Source: Ecdyonurus torrentis (taxonomy: Eukaryota; Arthropoda; Insecta; Ephemeroptera; Heptageniidae). From it: a stretch of 64,000 nucleotides of DNA. Position 1 is the first letter of the stretch. Each line of letters opens with the position of its first letter. The position numbers and the translations under genes were made by a program. Shown piece by piece: positions 12,680-24,829 of this stretch. Location: positions 12,281,615-12,345,614 of the forward strand of contig OX439127.1 of assembly GCA_949318235.1 (NCBI GenBank), in the 5' to 3' direction. The notes under the pieces were generated by a model that searched no databases, had not been told where the DNA came from, and saw only the letters and a list, made by a program, of their open reading frames with translations.

Positions 12680-13028
12680 TGTTGTAGTCCTAAAGTTTTA
12701 CGAAACAGGGCGCTCTATTTATCCCCAATATGATGATTGTGGTAAGCAGGAGGGGCCGAAGGCCCCCTTATGCTCGCCGCAGGCGCGAAATTTTTGAGTG
12801 CCACGCCCATTTTTAGAGGAATAAAAAGCATAAACCAACAAACAAACAACAACAACAAACAAACAAACAAACAGTATTTTCAATGCATCAATTGTCATTT
12901 TGTACCTAAATTTTATTAATAATAAATGAAAATCGTTGCACTAGTTGCAACTTTAAAAAAATGTGTAGGCTATAAGTTTTATACTTCTCTCTCTCTCTCT
13001 TTCTCTCTCTGGGACACCGTCCCACTGC

Positions 13029-13051
13029 GGTCCCATACGACTACAGCCCTA
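13029..13051. repeat. internal copy of the element's right end
   Basis: CGACTACAGCCCT at 13038-13050 mirrors the right tip (CCACTACACCCCTG). Segment 12677-13051 could therefore itself be a 375-bp short element, making the whole unit nested or chimeric. Confidence 0.4.
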
Positions 13052-13529
13052 ATATGTAATAATTTGCTACCAATTATAAACTTGCTTATAACTGATTATT
13101 ATTGAAAGCTTATGCTAACAATAATTTATTTTTTTTATTTACTTACCAGTGTAATCGACTTGGATGCCACTTTACTAAAGATAGTGCATAGGGTCACTAA
13201 ATTGAAGAAATTAAACCGACGATCTTAAGAACCTCTAGTCCGTAGCTTTTTTTTTTCTTTGTGCATTAAACTATTTATCACTGATACTAATTTTGAATGA
13301 CTGATTGAAAACTCTAACACTATGCATCACTAAAAAACTTACTATGCCATTTATAAAATAGCGAGAAGTGGTCACCTAGAGAATTGTACTCCTACTGCGA
13401 GAAACACCTGATTTTTGGTACCTATTTAAAAAAATAGCAAAAATTATACCCCCTTCGTACTTTTCTCCCTCACTTTTTTTAGGGGAAGCATGTTGCTTAG
13501 AAGTTATTTCTATATATATTTTAACGCAA

Positions 13530-13532
<3 letters not shown>

Positions 13533-13583
<51 letters not shown>

Positions 13584-13588
13584 AGAGA
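13533..13588. repeat. (AG)n microsatellite inside the hAT-like element
   Basis: About 47 bases of pure AG followed by AAGAGAGAGAC. Confidence 0.96.
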
Positions 13589-13641
13589 CAAATTTGAAGC
13601 TTGACTCCGTCAATAATGCTTATAGTGGCCTGTCAGTGTGA

Positions 13642-13668
13642 TTTTTTTTTTTTTTTTTTTTTTTTTTT
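13642..13668. repeat. poly-T run
   Basis: About 27 T followed by ACCAAAAAAAG. A similar T-run/ACCAAAAAAGGG junction occurs at about 48810-48842. Confidence 0.95.
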
Positions 13669-14291
13669 ACCAAAAAAAGTCGATTTAGAGGGATTAACGT
13701 ATACACCTGAATGTCCCAGGAACTTGCGCTCAAATGCACAATTATAATTTGACAATGCTTAAAATAGCTACCAAATAAAAACACAACCTAAGTGGTTATC
13801 ATGCATGAACATGTTTCTGTCTATTTTCTTAACTTACCTCGGTTTTTCTATTCTTTCATTCATATTATTTGCTAAAAATGTAAAGTGCATTTTTTGTCAG
13901 ATTACTAAAATTATTTTACTTGTACTTTTTCCAATTTTGCACTCAAAAGTATAAATTTTACAGAAATTTGCAGTGTATTTGCCGTACGTAAACCTTATGG
14001 TGCGCCTTATAGCGCCTTTTTCAATTCTCACGAAGCAGGGCGCAAAGCATGCAAAGTTTCACGAGCCAGGGCGGCGCCCTGGCGCGCCCTGCCTCCACTA
14101 CACCCCTGATATATATATATATATATATGTATCTTCCGTCAGCATTATTATAAACTTTTATTTGACATATAACTAAAACAAAAAATTGTATACACATATA
14201 TTTTATATTATGATTTAAAAACAACAAAGTTGGAAACCATTGTTATTTATTAAATAATACTATAGAACTTTACTAGAATAAATATTCAAGT

Positions 14292-14325
14292 GAGAGACAG
14301 ACAGAGAGAGAGAGAGAGAGAGAGA
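14292..14325. repeat. (ACAG)(AG)n tract
   Basis: Short (AG) tract with ACAGAC edge. Confidence 0.93.
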
Positions 14326-14329
14326 AGCA

Positions 14330-16330
14330 AATCCAGACTTCATTTTAAAATCGCTCTCTATGTATAATTAAAAAAAAAGAAGTATATAAATAAATAATTG
14401 AAAACAGGTAGACTACGATTTTTCATTGTATACTTGGAAACTTTTATTGATACAAGAGTTATCATTAATATTATCTATTTATGGATGTGATTTTTATTTA
14501 TTGCTATTATTTGCAATAAAATATATTATAATTTTTTTATTTGATTAGCTCTTATAGTGTCAGTTAAAAGTATAATACAATTATTTTAGAAGCAGTAAGG
14601 AATGATCCCAGAAAAATTAATAAAATAAATATTAAAAAGAAAGAAAAAAAAGTCTTTGCAGCCATAATAATGATAATAAAAATAGTATACAGAAAACAAT
14701 TGAAAATATCCTATAAATTTATGTTATATATTTAATAAGCTAATAATAATAAATAAGATAAATAAATAAGAAAGTTTTAATCGTAACGCTTGAAAATAAT
14801 ATAAGGTAATGTAAACGACAGTCTTTTAACATTTTCTTGTGGTTGAGGTGTATTAAACTCATGAAAATGTATAGCTGGAGTGACAAACCCTTGCCCTAAC
14901 CTCAAGTCTCATACATCACGTTACTTTCTGCGTATTTTTTTTCTCATAGTTCACCTTAGTAAACCACCTACTGAATTCTCCATTATTCCTATATATAACA
15001 TAGTATATAGTTTACTCTATATGATATTGAGACTTGTTTATAAGATTCATTTTGCTATTACGAGTAATATAAGAATCCAGTTGGAAAGTCAAGTTGCTGG
15101 ATATATATTACATAACCTCTACTCTCTTTGTCACAAAGACAAGACAAGAAAAAAAAAAAAGAAAAAAAACTTGCTGTGGGAATTGCTACCTTGCATCCAC
15201 TACGTTCTACAATGGCATTTTCAACTACTTTCGTTCAATTTCTTTTATTTTATTTCTTTCGATTAAATTAGAAATTTTTTTTTTGTACTTTTTTTTTTAT
15301 TATATTCTTTCATTATTAGCTCTCGTAGTATCAGGTAATTTAAGAACCTAAAATGCAATATATATTCTTTACATAAGTTACGTTAATACCATCATGTCTA
15401 CTATATATCTAAAACCTGCTATCTCTTTAAGACACTATATATATATATACTTAGGTTAATAATAGTCCCAAAAAGGATTTAAGTTTCACCACCGTAAATA
15501 AGATGTTATTTTAATCCTTCTATCCTATAGTAATATAATTTTACTTTAAACCTTAAAAGCAACATTTTAATTATATTATTTTAATTAAATACTTAAAACA
15601 AAGAACTTAATGTATATTAATTAATATGGTTCATTTGTAAATATAATCATTATAATTAATAATATACTCTCTTTATAAAGTGAAATATTATTTATCTTGT
15701 ATGTATAAGCGTTTTAAATTACTCTGTCATTAGCTTGTAATTATGATATATATAATTTTTTTTTATATATACGTCAAAATTAATAAAATTGTATGCATTA
15801 ATGAGGCTTGGGTATTGACATAAGCTATTTATATAAGAGCTCAATGTATAAATTGCATACAATAAATTAAATACATGTAGTAATGATATTTTTAAATCTG
15901 CAGGTTGTATAACTCTATACGCAAAACAAATTGAATTCTTAATTGAAAATGTTCACAATAACAAAAAAATGAATTTTTAAATTATAGTTTACCTTCTATT
16001 TTTCTTCTTCTTTGAGTTATATAGAATAATATATTACAAAAAGCTTAAATCATGAAGACTGATTGATTGATTCATGTTACTATATGGCATAGATGTATTA
16101 TCACGTCAGGTCATGCTAAAGATGTTTCAAATTATTTTTGCTAAGGTTTGTATATGTAATATAGTTTATAATTAAAAAAATCCGACAACTATACAACGTT
16201 ACAAATAACTTCTTGTCGTTAACAAGGTGGTTGACTACTTTCGAAAGACAAGACGTCGTGTATTTTATTATTATGCATTTTTATATTATAATGGTACGTA
16301 TGTACAATACTTGCATATTGCCTAGCAATT
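14330..16330. other. AT-rich filler, no gene seen
   Basis: Stop-dense AT-rich sequence. The 128-codon plus frame at 14880-15266 opens with a non-ATG codon and shows no recognisable domain, so I do not call it. Otherwise only short A, T and AT runs. Confidence 0.6.
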
Positions 16331-16337
16331 CATATAT

Positions 16338-16338
<1 letters not shown>

Positions 16339-16424
<86 letters not shown>
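16339..16424. repeat. (CT)n microsatellite
   Basis: About 86 bases of pure CT. Confidence 0.97.
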
Positions 16425-16428
<4 letters not shown>

Positions 16429-16523
16429 CCTTTTGACAACAACGTAATATTTTACTTTTCTCGACCATAAATCTTTAGACTTGGACTACAGTATAAGTAA
16501 TGGTGTTTTTATATACACTGTTT

Positions 16524-16526
<3 letters not shown>

Positions 16527-16612
<86 letters not shown>

Positions 16613-16617
16613 ATATT
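16527..16617. repeat. (AT)n microsatellite
   Basis: About 90 bases of AT with one TTA phase slip near 16600. Confidence 0.97.
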
Positions 16618-16619
16618 GT

Positions 16620-17400
16620 AATTATTACGCTTAGCGACTAAAATATTGTTTTTAAATCGATCAAAAAAAGATATTTTTATTTTTACATAATGTTAGACAT
16701 TTTGAGGAATAACATTGAATGTTTTAATATATATAACACATCTTTTTGTAAAAGCAAATAATTATTTTTATTTTGCATACCAAAATAAATCCTCAGTAAT
16801 AACTATATCATTACTAATTATTCAGATTGTTTCAGATATACCTTAAATTGAATAATAAAATTTAACATGTTTGTATCATATATTATATAATTATATATAA
16901 ACACAATATATTGTTTATTGTTTGAATAAATGTTTGTTCAATTCAATTGCACTCACATCAGTCAACAATTATTAGCAATATATGCAATTATAATCATAAA
17001 TCAATAATAAAAAAATTAAAAAAAAATTAAAAAAACATTTTTGAAGTTTAGATAAACAAAGTGCATTATTTACTATTTGCATTGAATTGGATAAAAGTAT
17101 ATATAAATTATTTTTAATATTAAAGATAGTTCTGAACGAAAAAGAGAAACAATATGGCGATACCCACTTTATATGATAAACAAGATTAAAAGTAATAAGT
17201 TCGTTAAAAGCCTGAGTCATCATAATATAGCACCATTAAATTAATTAATTAATTAATAAATTATATAGCATCAGCTAAAATTCAAAGTTTTGCTTGTTTC
17301 AAACTAACATGATTTACTGAGTCCAATTACAATGTGAGGAAAAAAAAACATATCAAGGACAAAATTATTATATCAATCTATGGGATTAACGATAAAGAAA
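16620..17400. other. AT-rich filler, no gene seen
   Basis: No repeats beyond short A/T runs and a TTAATTAATTAATTAAT patch near 17240. Confidence 0.6.
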
Positions 17401-17407
17401 AAGAATT

Positions 17408-17451
17408 TAAAAAAAAAAAGAAAAAAAAAAAAAAAAAAAAGAAAAAAGAAA
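17408..17451. repeat. A-rich purine tract
   Basis: A runs with a few G interruptions. The Lys-rich frame over it is a repeat translation. Confidence 0.9.
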
Positions 17452-17479
17452 GTAATGTTATGTTACAATAATTTTGAAT

Positions 17480-17920
17480 GTGTTGTAACCTGCTCGTTCC
17501 AGTTCACTTGTTTGCTTGTTCTAAAGAGATGCTTGATGCATTCTGCCTGGGCTAAACTCGTAAATTATCGCGTCTTTTAAGTGGCACCATGATAAATGAG
17601 GTCTTCCTTTAGGCAGACTCTCTTCTTTACTACAAAGTTGGGATTCAACTCGGAGAGAGAGAGAGAGAGAGAGAGAGAATCGCAAGGCGACACAGCTACT
17701 TATGCCAAACTTATAGTGCGAAAGTAAAAATGAAAAAGGGATAGTTCTACTAAGACTACTAAAACTATACTGTTCTTTTATTATTTTCTCAGACCTTCTT
17801 TTGGTGTCTACCAAAGAAATAATTACTCTTTTTCCACTTAACTTAACTACGAAGGTAAGATTGTGCTTGTTAGCAACATTTTGGTGTTAATAAAGAACAC
17901 ACACACACACAGAAAGAGCT
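17480..17920. other. GC-elevated islet with (GA)n
   Basis: Complex sequence (CCTGCTCGTTCCAG, CTGCCTGGGC, AGGCAGACTC) with a (GA) tract at 17652-17679 and an (AC) tract near 17897. Minus frame 17521-17814 includes a Ser-Leu run and lacks domain evidence. Confidence 0.4.
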
Positions 17921-18179
17921 TGTTTTACGCTTTCAATTTTTTCAAGTAGCAAACTATTTTATTAATTATATATAATAACGAAAGTTGGACAAAAAAAAAA
18001 AAACAGTAACGTCAAACATTTTTTTTTATTTCAAGTAGATTTTAATGATTTCTTTTATTTTTAGTCATTCTGTTAAAAAAATTTGCTTTAATTTTACTCT
18101 ATGTTAAACATGAATCCTATAATAGTTTTAGCTTAATATCATTTTTTTTCTTTTTTTTTTTTTCTTCCAACCTTAAAAT

Positions 18180-18370
18180 CTCATATTTTTTATCTTGGCT
18201 TCTTATGCCATTTGTATCCCCATGAGAACCCTTTATCAATTCAGTTATGAAAACAGTAGTAGCAAAAGTATGCTTGTGGCGAGAGTATATATAAGCAAGC
18301 AAACGTGTGTAATATACGCGGCGGGAAGCCAGCCAAGCATTGGTTCGGTCATTCATAAGACACCAACCAA
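18180..18370. other. small GC-elevated islet with TATA-like/AAGC words
   Basis: Contains GTATATATAAGCAAGCAAAC (18284-18303) and GCGGCGGGAAGCCAGCC. The TATATAAGCAAGCAA word recurs at about 21004. Frames on both strands overlap here without recognisable protein features. Confidence 0.35.
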
Positions 18371-18916
18371 AAGCAGTGCTTTTTTTTTTTTTTACCCAAT
18401 GTTTCTTACATTTTCTCTATTATTTGCTTCCCAAAGGCAATGTTTTATATACACTAAAAGCAAAAGTATGGTATGTTTTAGTTTATAAAAGCCTATAATA
18501 TACTTTCCAAAGTCGAAAATCGTTACACAAATGCTACATAATATACTTTATGTATATACCGTATATATATATAAATTTTTATAGATATATCTTTCAAAAA
18601 TGTATATTTTAAATTGAGGTTAATAATGGGGGAAAAAAAAAAAGATAACTTTTTATATAATTTAATTGAGAGCTTAGTTTTTAAATTATTATACAAGTAC
18701 GAGGTTTAAGGCAAAGTTTAATTTTATGGTGGTTGAAAATAATTTTCTAACTGTCTTTCAATTGAATACTTATTTCTTTATTTTTTGTTTAAAAAAAAAA
18801 TCTCAATTATTTTAACTTTTTATTTTATGCGTGGGAAGTTCATTACAAAAACAAGAATATTACACCAATTTTATAGAAGAAAGCTCTGCTTTCTTTTTTA
18901 CATTGCGATATTATGA

Positions 18917-18918
<2 letters not shown>

Positions 18919-18948
<30 letters not shown>
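18919..18948. repeat. poly-T run
   Basis: Thirty T. Confidence 0.96.
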
Positions 18949-18949
<1 letters not shown>

Positions 18950-19564
18950 GCAAAAGTTGTACAAAGCAGAAAAAAAATTATAACAAATAGAAAAACTTTG
19001 TAAATGTAATCCTGCGATTAAAAGTTTTATATTTCTGCTTATTTTAAGATACTTTAAAACATTTCTTGTTTACATAACTAAATTTTATTATTATTATATT
19101 TTACAATTTAAAATAATACTATGCATTTCAATTTTGAAGTGAAGAGCATATGTGGTATTTAATAAGAGTAAAATAGAAGCTCTGAAAATAATAACTTTTT
19201 GCTTCTTTTTAGCTTAACTTCATTATTTTGAATCGTCAGTCTTACATGCATATGATAAAAATTACGATCGAAAAAATAGTAAGGTTCAATTTACATGGGA
19301 ACAATATTTTAATATTGTAACTTGATTGCAAGCCTAAATTTTTCATGCAATTCAATTTATTGCTCGTTAGGAGAATATTGCCCATGTGTACTGGCCATTC
19401 AACATTGATCTTGTCCTGTTACAAAAAAATGTTCAGTATTCCATTGTTTCGGAAAAAAAAAAGTTTTCTTTCAAAATCCAAACCTGATTCGAGACTGAAA
19501 TCCGATTGTCATATCCACGCTCGAACAGAAAAGATGATACAAACAAGTGCACTGCATGATGGGT

Positions 19565-19595
19565 ACTCACCTGTAACAGACAAGAAATAGAACGT
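19565..19595 (-). promoter_or_regulatory. candidate recursive (ratchet) splice site, minus strand
   Basis: Read on the minus strand, a pyrimidine-rich stretch (CTATTTCTTGTCTG) leads into TTACAG and is followed with no gap by GTGAGTACC. This is a full 3' splice site abutting a full 5' splice site, the zero-length exon form used in recursive splicing of long introns. The next 75-odd bases (minus strand, to about 19490) stay open in the frame GTG AGT ACC and carry a weak CAG|GTTTGG. No transcript evidence is available. Confidence 0.45.
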
Positions 19596-19729
19596 TTTTA
19601 ATTTGTGTCCACAGTGCGAACTAAGATGAAAAGATTTTTAGAAGTAAAAAGAGAGGATAAGAGAAAAGAGGGGTCAAAACATGGACAAGTAAAGCCTTAC
19701 AACAGCGGACAGTGTATTAATATAAAGAC

Positions 19730-19731
<2 letters not shown>

Positions 19732-19781
<50 letters not shown>
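19732..19781. repeat. (AG)n microsatellite
   Basis: About 50 bases of pure AG. Confidence 0.97.
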
Positions 19782-19783
<2 letters not shown>

Positions 19784-20057
19784 CTGATGATACGTTCTTA
19801 GTAAGTATTTAAAGCTAAGCTAAATACAAGTAAAGAAAAAAGGTTAAGAAAAGTAGAAAAAAAAGTTAGTTAATGATGAGCCACGAAGAGACATGCTTCA
19901 GATCACGCTTCTCAGCATCAGAGGAAATCCACTCTCTAATCATCACCTTATGTTTTTCTATAAGGCGATTCATTTTTTTTTTTTTTTTTACTATTCCAAT
20001 GTGAAAGAAAACAATATTACTTTTATGAAGTCGTCAAAAATCTTTATCATACCAACA

Positions 20058-20059
<2 letters not shown>

Positions 20060-20091
<32 letters not shown>
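20060..20091. repeat. poly-T run
   Basis: Thirty-two T. A shorter T run lies at 19972-19989, and an A/G purine tract follows at 20221-20270. Confidence 0.95.
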
Positions 20092-20092
<1 letters not shown>

Positions 20093-20220
20093 ACATCAAT
20101 CTATTACTTGTTTAATTGAAGTAAATAATACATAAGGTCAGTTTTGTCAACATCAATCATATTTTTCTCAAGCAGCTTTATCTTCTTTTGTTGTTGTTGA
20201 TTTATATATATAAATAACAA

Positions 20221-20257
<37 letters not shown>

Positions 20258-20739
20258 GAAAAAAGAAAGCCATAAGCAACAAAGTTTGAATCAAAACTAA
20301 ATCTGCTTTAAGAGTCTTTGTCAATGCTATTATTTGAAGAAACGTACATCTTTTATAGTTCTTCTGGTAAAAACTGAAAACATATATATAAACCTAAATA
20401 TATAAACATAGATATAGAAAAAACACCCACCAACCAACCCACCTGGAGAGTAAATATAAATCAATTTTAAATAATATATAAATATCTGATCATTTTAAAA
20501 ATATTTTATGTACTGGTATAGGTAAGATAAATTTAAGCACCCTTACTTGCATCCCTGTATAGCATGACGTGTAATGTTTTACATAACATATGGCTTATAG
20601 CATAACTGCATATTTTTATATACAGCAATATTTTTCAAACTATTCCTTTAAAATGAAAGTAAGATGGGTCAGGGGTTACTATAAAGTTATAGAAAATATA
20701 TAAAGAATTTAAAATTGAATATACTCGATGACTTTCTCT

Positions 20740-21080
20740 CTCTATCTCTCCTTTTTTTTTCTGTCTTTGGTAGCGTTCTCATTTTCTACCTCTCTAACTT
20801 GCAGGACAGTACAGGCTGCCAGCAACATAGCCAGCTGGCCGGACCCTTGACGTCTTGCTTGCCGCATTTCTCAAGGGAAATCGAGATATTGGATCACTTC
20901 CAATCACCCTATATAGCAGACCACCACCCCTACAACGTTCCGTCTTCTCTTTTTCTATACTCAAAGTTTTGCTTTCCTCAAGTTGAAGGTACGAAGTACG
21001 TAGTATATAAGCAAGCAACCGAAAAGACATACACATACAAGCTATAGGGGTTGGAGAAAGACAGAGAGAGAGAGAGAGTA
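20740..21080. other. GC-elevated islet, possible plus-strand exon-like segment
   Basis: On the plus strand a long pyrimidine-rich stretch ends in CTAACTTGCAG at 20794-20804, a strong acceptor-like sequence. Complex sequence of about 45-50% GC follows (CAGCTGGCCGG, CTTGCTTGCCGC). A 110-codon frame (20715-21047) crosses it but has no recognisable domain, and the minus strand is open too (20794-21036). TATATAAGCAAGCAA lies at about 21004. Could be a non-coding exon or regulatory element. Confidence 0.35.
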
Positions 21081-21426
21081 GTAAAACTACCGTACCCCAG
21101 GTGCATACATGACATAATATATTATTTGATGCAATCTAAATGTAATTTTAAGTGCGTGATAGTACTGATAGTGGTAAAATTATTTTTCTTGAAAAGTTCC
21201 TTCCTTGTTGCTTGTCTTTGCAATACGAAGTTTGTTAACAATTAAAGTACTCCTAATAAATGCCTCTCTTTTTTTCATAGTGTTCTTATCTCTAGCTCAA
21301 TAATTTCACCATCATTGCGTGGCAATTAAAATTAGCAAGCGACACATCAAACAACTTTATGTTTCACAAAAGCTTTTGTAAAGGTTTTAAGTAATTATAC
21401 AGGAATTATATTTTGAAAAAAATCTT

Positions 21427-21443
21427 ATATATATGTGTGTATG

Positions 21444-21499
<56 letters not shown>
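21427..21499. repeat. (TATG)(AT)n microsatellite
   Basis: A short TGTG/TATG edge leads into about 52 bases of AT. Confidence 0.97.
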
Positions 21500-21500
<1 letters not shown>

Positions 21501-22385
21501 CACGTTTTTATTTTATTTTCACAGATATCTAGTTTTTTTTTTCTTTTTCTTTTCTTTTTCTTTTTTTAATGAAATGTCCACTTTACTTGCCAAATTTATA
21601 CACTCCGATGAATATAAATTGCTTCAAAATTATAACTTTATTATTGTTTAAGGGTTCAGTTATTAAACAAAGTTTACTAAAATTAGATTATATTAATACG
21701 ATCATCTATAATCATTCTTTCCTTGTGCGTAAATTCTATATACCATAATTTCTTAAAGATGGTAAAAATATTGTATACGAGTAAGTAGTAAAAACTGATA
21801 AATACTCTATAAGGTTATAGTTATAATATTAAACATTTTTTGGATAGGTTTTTATTTAGAACAACACTTGATATATAATTTCAAAATATATATTTAATTT
21901 TTGCCCTCATGGAACCGAATCAACTGGTTAACGTAACAAATTAACCTGGGTGTTTGCCAAAAAGAAACAGAAGAAAAAAATAAAATAAAAAAAATAAACT
22001 AAAACGTTTTTCTTCTTGTTTTAGTCACAAGATAAATAAAAAAAAAGGTGACATATGCAATCCTGATTGGCCTAAAAAGAGTTATTGAAGCTGAGATACA
22101 CGAATTTTACTTGTGTGTTGATTCTATTACTTTTTTATTGTACTACACTAGAATTTAAAAATAAAATGAAATGTATCTCTTTGAACTGGCATTCATTCAA
22201 AGTTGACCACAAAATATTAAAATCACTTTATTACAATTATAAATAAATTAAAAATAAAGAAAAAAAAATGGTTACATGAAGGCAATGAAAGTTATAATAT
22301 TGATTTCAAAAATTAAACTTTGTGTATATATTTTTTTATTGTTTTATTTTTACATATGCAAACGTTTGTCTTTATGATAGTGTAA
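21500..22385. other. AT-rich filler with T/C run
   Basis: A T-rich pyrimidine tract at 21532-21567, otherwise featureless. Confidence 0.6.
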
Positions 22386-22389
22386 TTTT

Positions 22390-22980
22390 TTTAAGAGCAA
22401 AGATTGTATCCCAGCTGTTGCTGTGGGTTTTGTAAGGAAAACACAGGCAAAGACACAGCTGGTCCAAATAGATGCCGCTTTGCTGCTATACTGCTGTTGT
22501 TACTGCCTGCCAGAGCAAATTTGCTAGCGTTGCCAAAGTCACTATAGACTTGACTGAAAGGAACAAGAAGAAGAAGAAGAAGAAGTAGAGAGAAAGGGAG
22601 TAAGTAAAAAGAAGGGTGGGTGTTAGGGACTATAATAAGATGGAGCTGAACAAAATCCACCCTTTTTGCCATAGAACACAACATCAAGTCTAAGCAGCTA
22701 TCCCCTACAGCACTGAATATGTACGCCAACAAAACTGAAGATAGATAGATAGAATAGATAGCCGTCAGAGTAAAACTCCAGCGCCTTGCTTTATATATTT
22801 CTTTAGAGAAACACAGAAAGTGAGAGAGAGAGAGAAAGAGAAAAACAAACATTACATATCAATAGTATCCACCCCGTCTCTTTCCTCATGACTCTCTAAC
22901 TTATATACTTACATTTTGCTCTTTTGCATGTTGCCTAAACTTTGATAAGGAAAAGGAAAAAGAAAAGAAACCCTTTGCCA
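22390..22980. other. GC-elevated islet with (GAA)n and (GATA)n
   Basis: Contains GCTGTTGCTGTGGG, CTGCCTGCCAG, CGTTGCCAAAG, a (GAA) tract at 22564-22586, four or so GATA units near 22740 and a short (GA) tract at 22821-22836. Confidence 0.4.
22391..22852 (-). other. longest open frame in the window, doubtful
   Basis: This is 153 codons on the minus strand. The translation opens with a hydrophobic, Leu/Ser/Phe-rich stretch that includes a translated GA tract, has a Leu run from (GAA)n at about residues 91-98, and ends in a more ordinary Gln/Asn/Ser-rich tail. It has no recognisable domain, catalytic motif or cysteine pattern. Length alone is unremarkable in a GC-elevated islet of 64 kb. I list it because it is the longest frame. 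More likely chance than a gene; a secreted or membrane peptide cannot be excluded. Confidence 0.12.
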
Positions 22981-24430
22981 AAACTTATTCATCTTATATA
23001 TATAAATATATAGCATTTTCTCTTCAAAGAAAACACATCAACTTGGTGTGTATACTGTATATTATTATATTAGTATTTTGTATGACATTTTTTGTTTTGT
23101 ACAAGTTTATTACAATAAAGAAGCTAATCATTGTATGTGAATATAATATATATTATATATAGTTCATCAACAAAAGTTATACAACAAAACAATATGTAAA
23201 CAATGTTAAATTATATGATAATTTATATATAATATACAACATTACAATTTTAGTTTGTGAAATAATACAAAATAAATACAACACATTATAATTGTTAATC
23301 ATTAATCACAATATAAAATAAATTATGTACTTTACATACTATATAATAATGAACAACAACATAAAATTATGATGTATTTTTAACCCTTCTAAGAAATGTA
23401 ATTAATGTCATTCAATTTGAATTGTATTTGAATCATACACGATTACGTAAACAATTCAAGATGAGTATGTACGTGTATAGAGAACTCTAAGTATATTATA
23501 TAGATTATAAAAAAAAATATTACGTGTTGTAAACATTTTGAAAAAATTCAAATCTGGATAGATTTATTGTAAAACTCTGTATAGTATAAAAATTAGATTC
23601 AATATTAAAAAAAGAGATTAATATACGTATAAAGCATGAATGCTTTTCATTACATAATATTTATTTATAATATTAAGTTTTACTCTATTAAACTAGAAAT
23701 AGATAATAATTCACTATATATATACATACAGTGTTAAAACCTTCCTATAAACATTTTATTTTTATCTATGTTACTACACAAATAATATTTGTGTTTCTTT
23801 TTTAAAAAATGTAATACATTTTTTTTTTTTGTCGTTCATTTGAGTTTGTAACAAAAGCTAGTAAAATTTACTCGCAAATCTAAACAACATAAATTGAATT
23901 GATTGAATAAGCTTCATACAGTATTAATCTACTTTTATGTATGTATTATATTCATTTCAATAAACACCTTGCTTTTATTGAAGTTTTTTCCTTTATAAAT
24001 TCCAATTTGTCATTCAATTATTTTTTTTAAGTGCATTATTTAATTTTAATAAAATTAAAATAATAATAATGATTTCGTAATTTTTAATGGAAAGGGGGAC
24101 GCGGAAATCCGATTATATTATTAATACAGCTTTACCCAATTACGACATTGAAAAAAAAAATGCTATACAATTTAATTCTAATATTACACAACTCAAAAGA
24201 TTATATATAATAGAAACATATTTTGTCAAGAATTTGCTAGTTATTAAAATACTTCATCTCATCATGGCTAATTCTAAGCAAAATAAACAAGAGACAGAAA
24301 TTCAATTCTTCTTTGAAGAAGATAAAATAAAAAGACTCCTTTTCTCTCCTTCTTGTATTTTTTTCCAGCCTGAGTTAAAGAAGAAAAAGACGACGAAGTG
24401 TGCGGAATCTTTTTATTTTACTCATCTTTG
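22980..24430. other. AT-rich filler, no gene seen
   Basis: Very AT-rich. The 122-codon frame at 24087-24455 is Lys/Asn/Ile-rich, as expected from base composition, and shows no family signature. Confidence 0.55.
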
Positions 24431-24439
24431 GAAAGAAAA

Positions 24440-24640
24440 AAAATGCTGGCAATAAATCCACCTTTGGGGCACGTTGCTTTGCTGCCTGCCCATCTTTTCT
24501 CACTCTTTTCTTTGCTCAATGGATTCATATTTAGTCCTTAGGGCAGCAAACAAATTAAGCCAAATTGCTCACTCAAGCAAGTCACAGAAAAGAAAAAGAC
24601 AGTGACACAAAGAAGTTTTTTTTTAAATAAATTTATATTT
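24440..24640. other. small GC-elevated islet
   Basis: GCACGTTGCTTTGC, TGCCTGCCCATC and ACTCAAGCAAGTCAC words. No coding support. Confidence 0.3.
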
Positions 24641-24829
24641 AAGATATTAAATGGAAAGCAATTTTAAGATATTTTATGATTATATGTGCATTCAATTAGA
24701 AAGTTTTATTCACTTACTTCTTGAAATATAATTTATTTTAGCTATTACAATAAGGTTAGCAAGCCTTATAAAAGTGCATGAGTTAATTCGAGACCTATTT
24801 TATTTCCCCGTTACAATAAATTATCACAT

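Larger units (their letters stand above)
12677..14108. mobile_element. non-autonomous hAT-like element
   Basis: The left tip is CAGTGTTGTAGT. The right tip read inward is CAGGGGTGTAGT, a 12-base terminal inverted repeat with two or three differences. Both are followed by CAGGGCGC. It is flanked on both sides by ATATATAT, consistent with an 8-bp duplication but uninformative because the target is an AT array. A subterminal motif ACGAnnCAGGGCG occurs at 12700-12713, 14030-14043 and 14061-14075, all in the same orientation. The interior has a GGGGCC-GAA-GGCCCC hairpin at 12752-12766, a (CT) tract near 12986, an (AG) array at 13533-13579 and a T run at 13642-13668. No transposase frame is present. 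hAT assignment rests on the CAG...CTG tips. Confidence 0.7.
19340..19800. other. GC-elevated islet containing a minus-strand splice-like junction and (AG)n
   Basis: Complex sequence around 19370-19600, then a purine-rich stretch leading to a pure (AG) array at 19732-19781. The splice-like site at 19571/19570 is listed separately. Confidence 0.45.

Noticed and set aside
13370..13400. Minus-strand AG|GTGACC junction
   Set aside because: No adequate pyrimidine tract and a poor donor.
14880..15351. Two overlapping plus frames (128 and 85 codons) as a gene
   Set aside because: Non-ATG opening, composition dictated by AT richness, and shared DNA in two frames without any recognisable domain.
22737..22760. 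GATA repeats as a sex-linked satellite
   Set aside because: Only about four units, indistinguishable from ordinary microsatellite noise.
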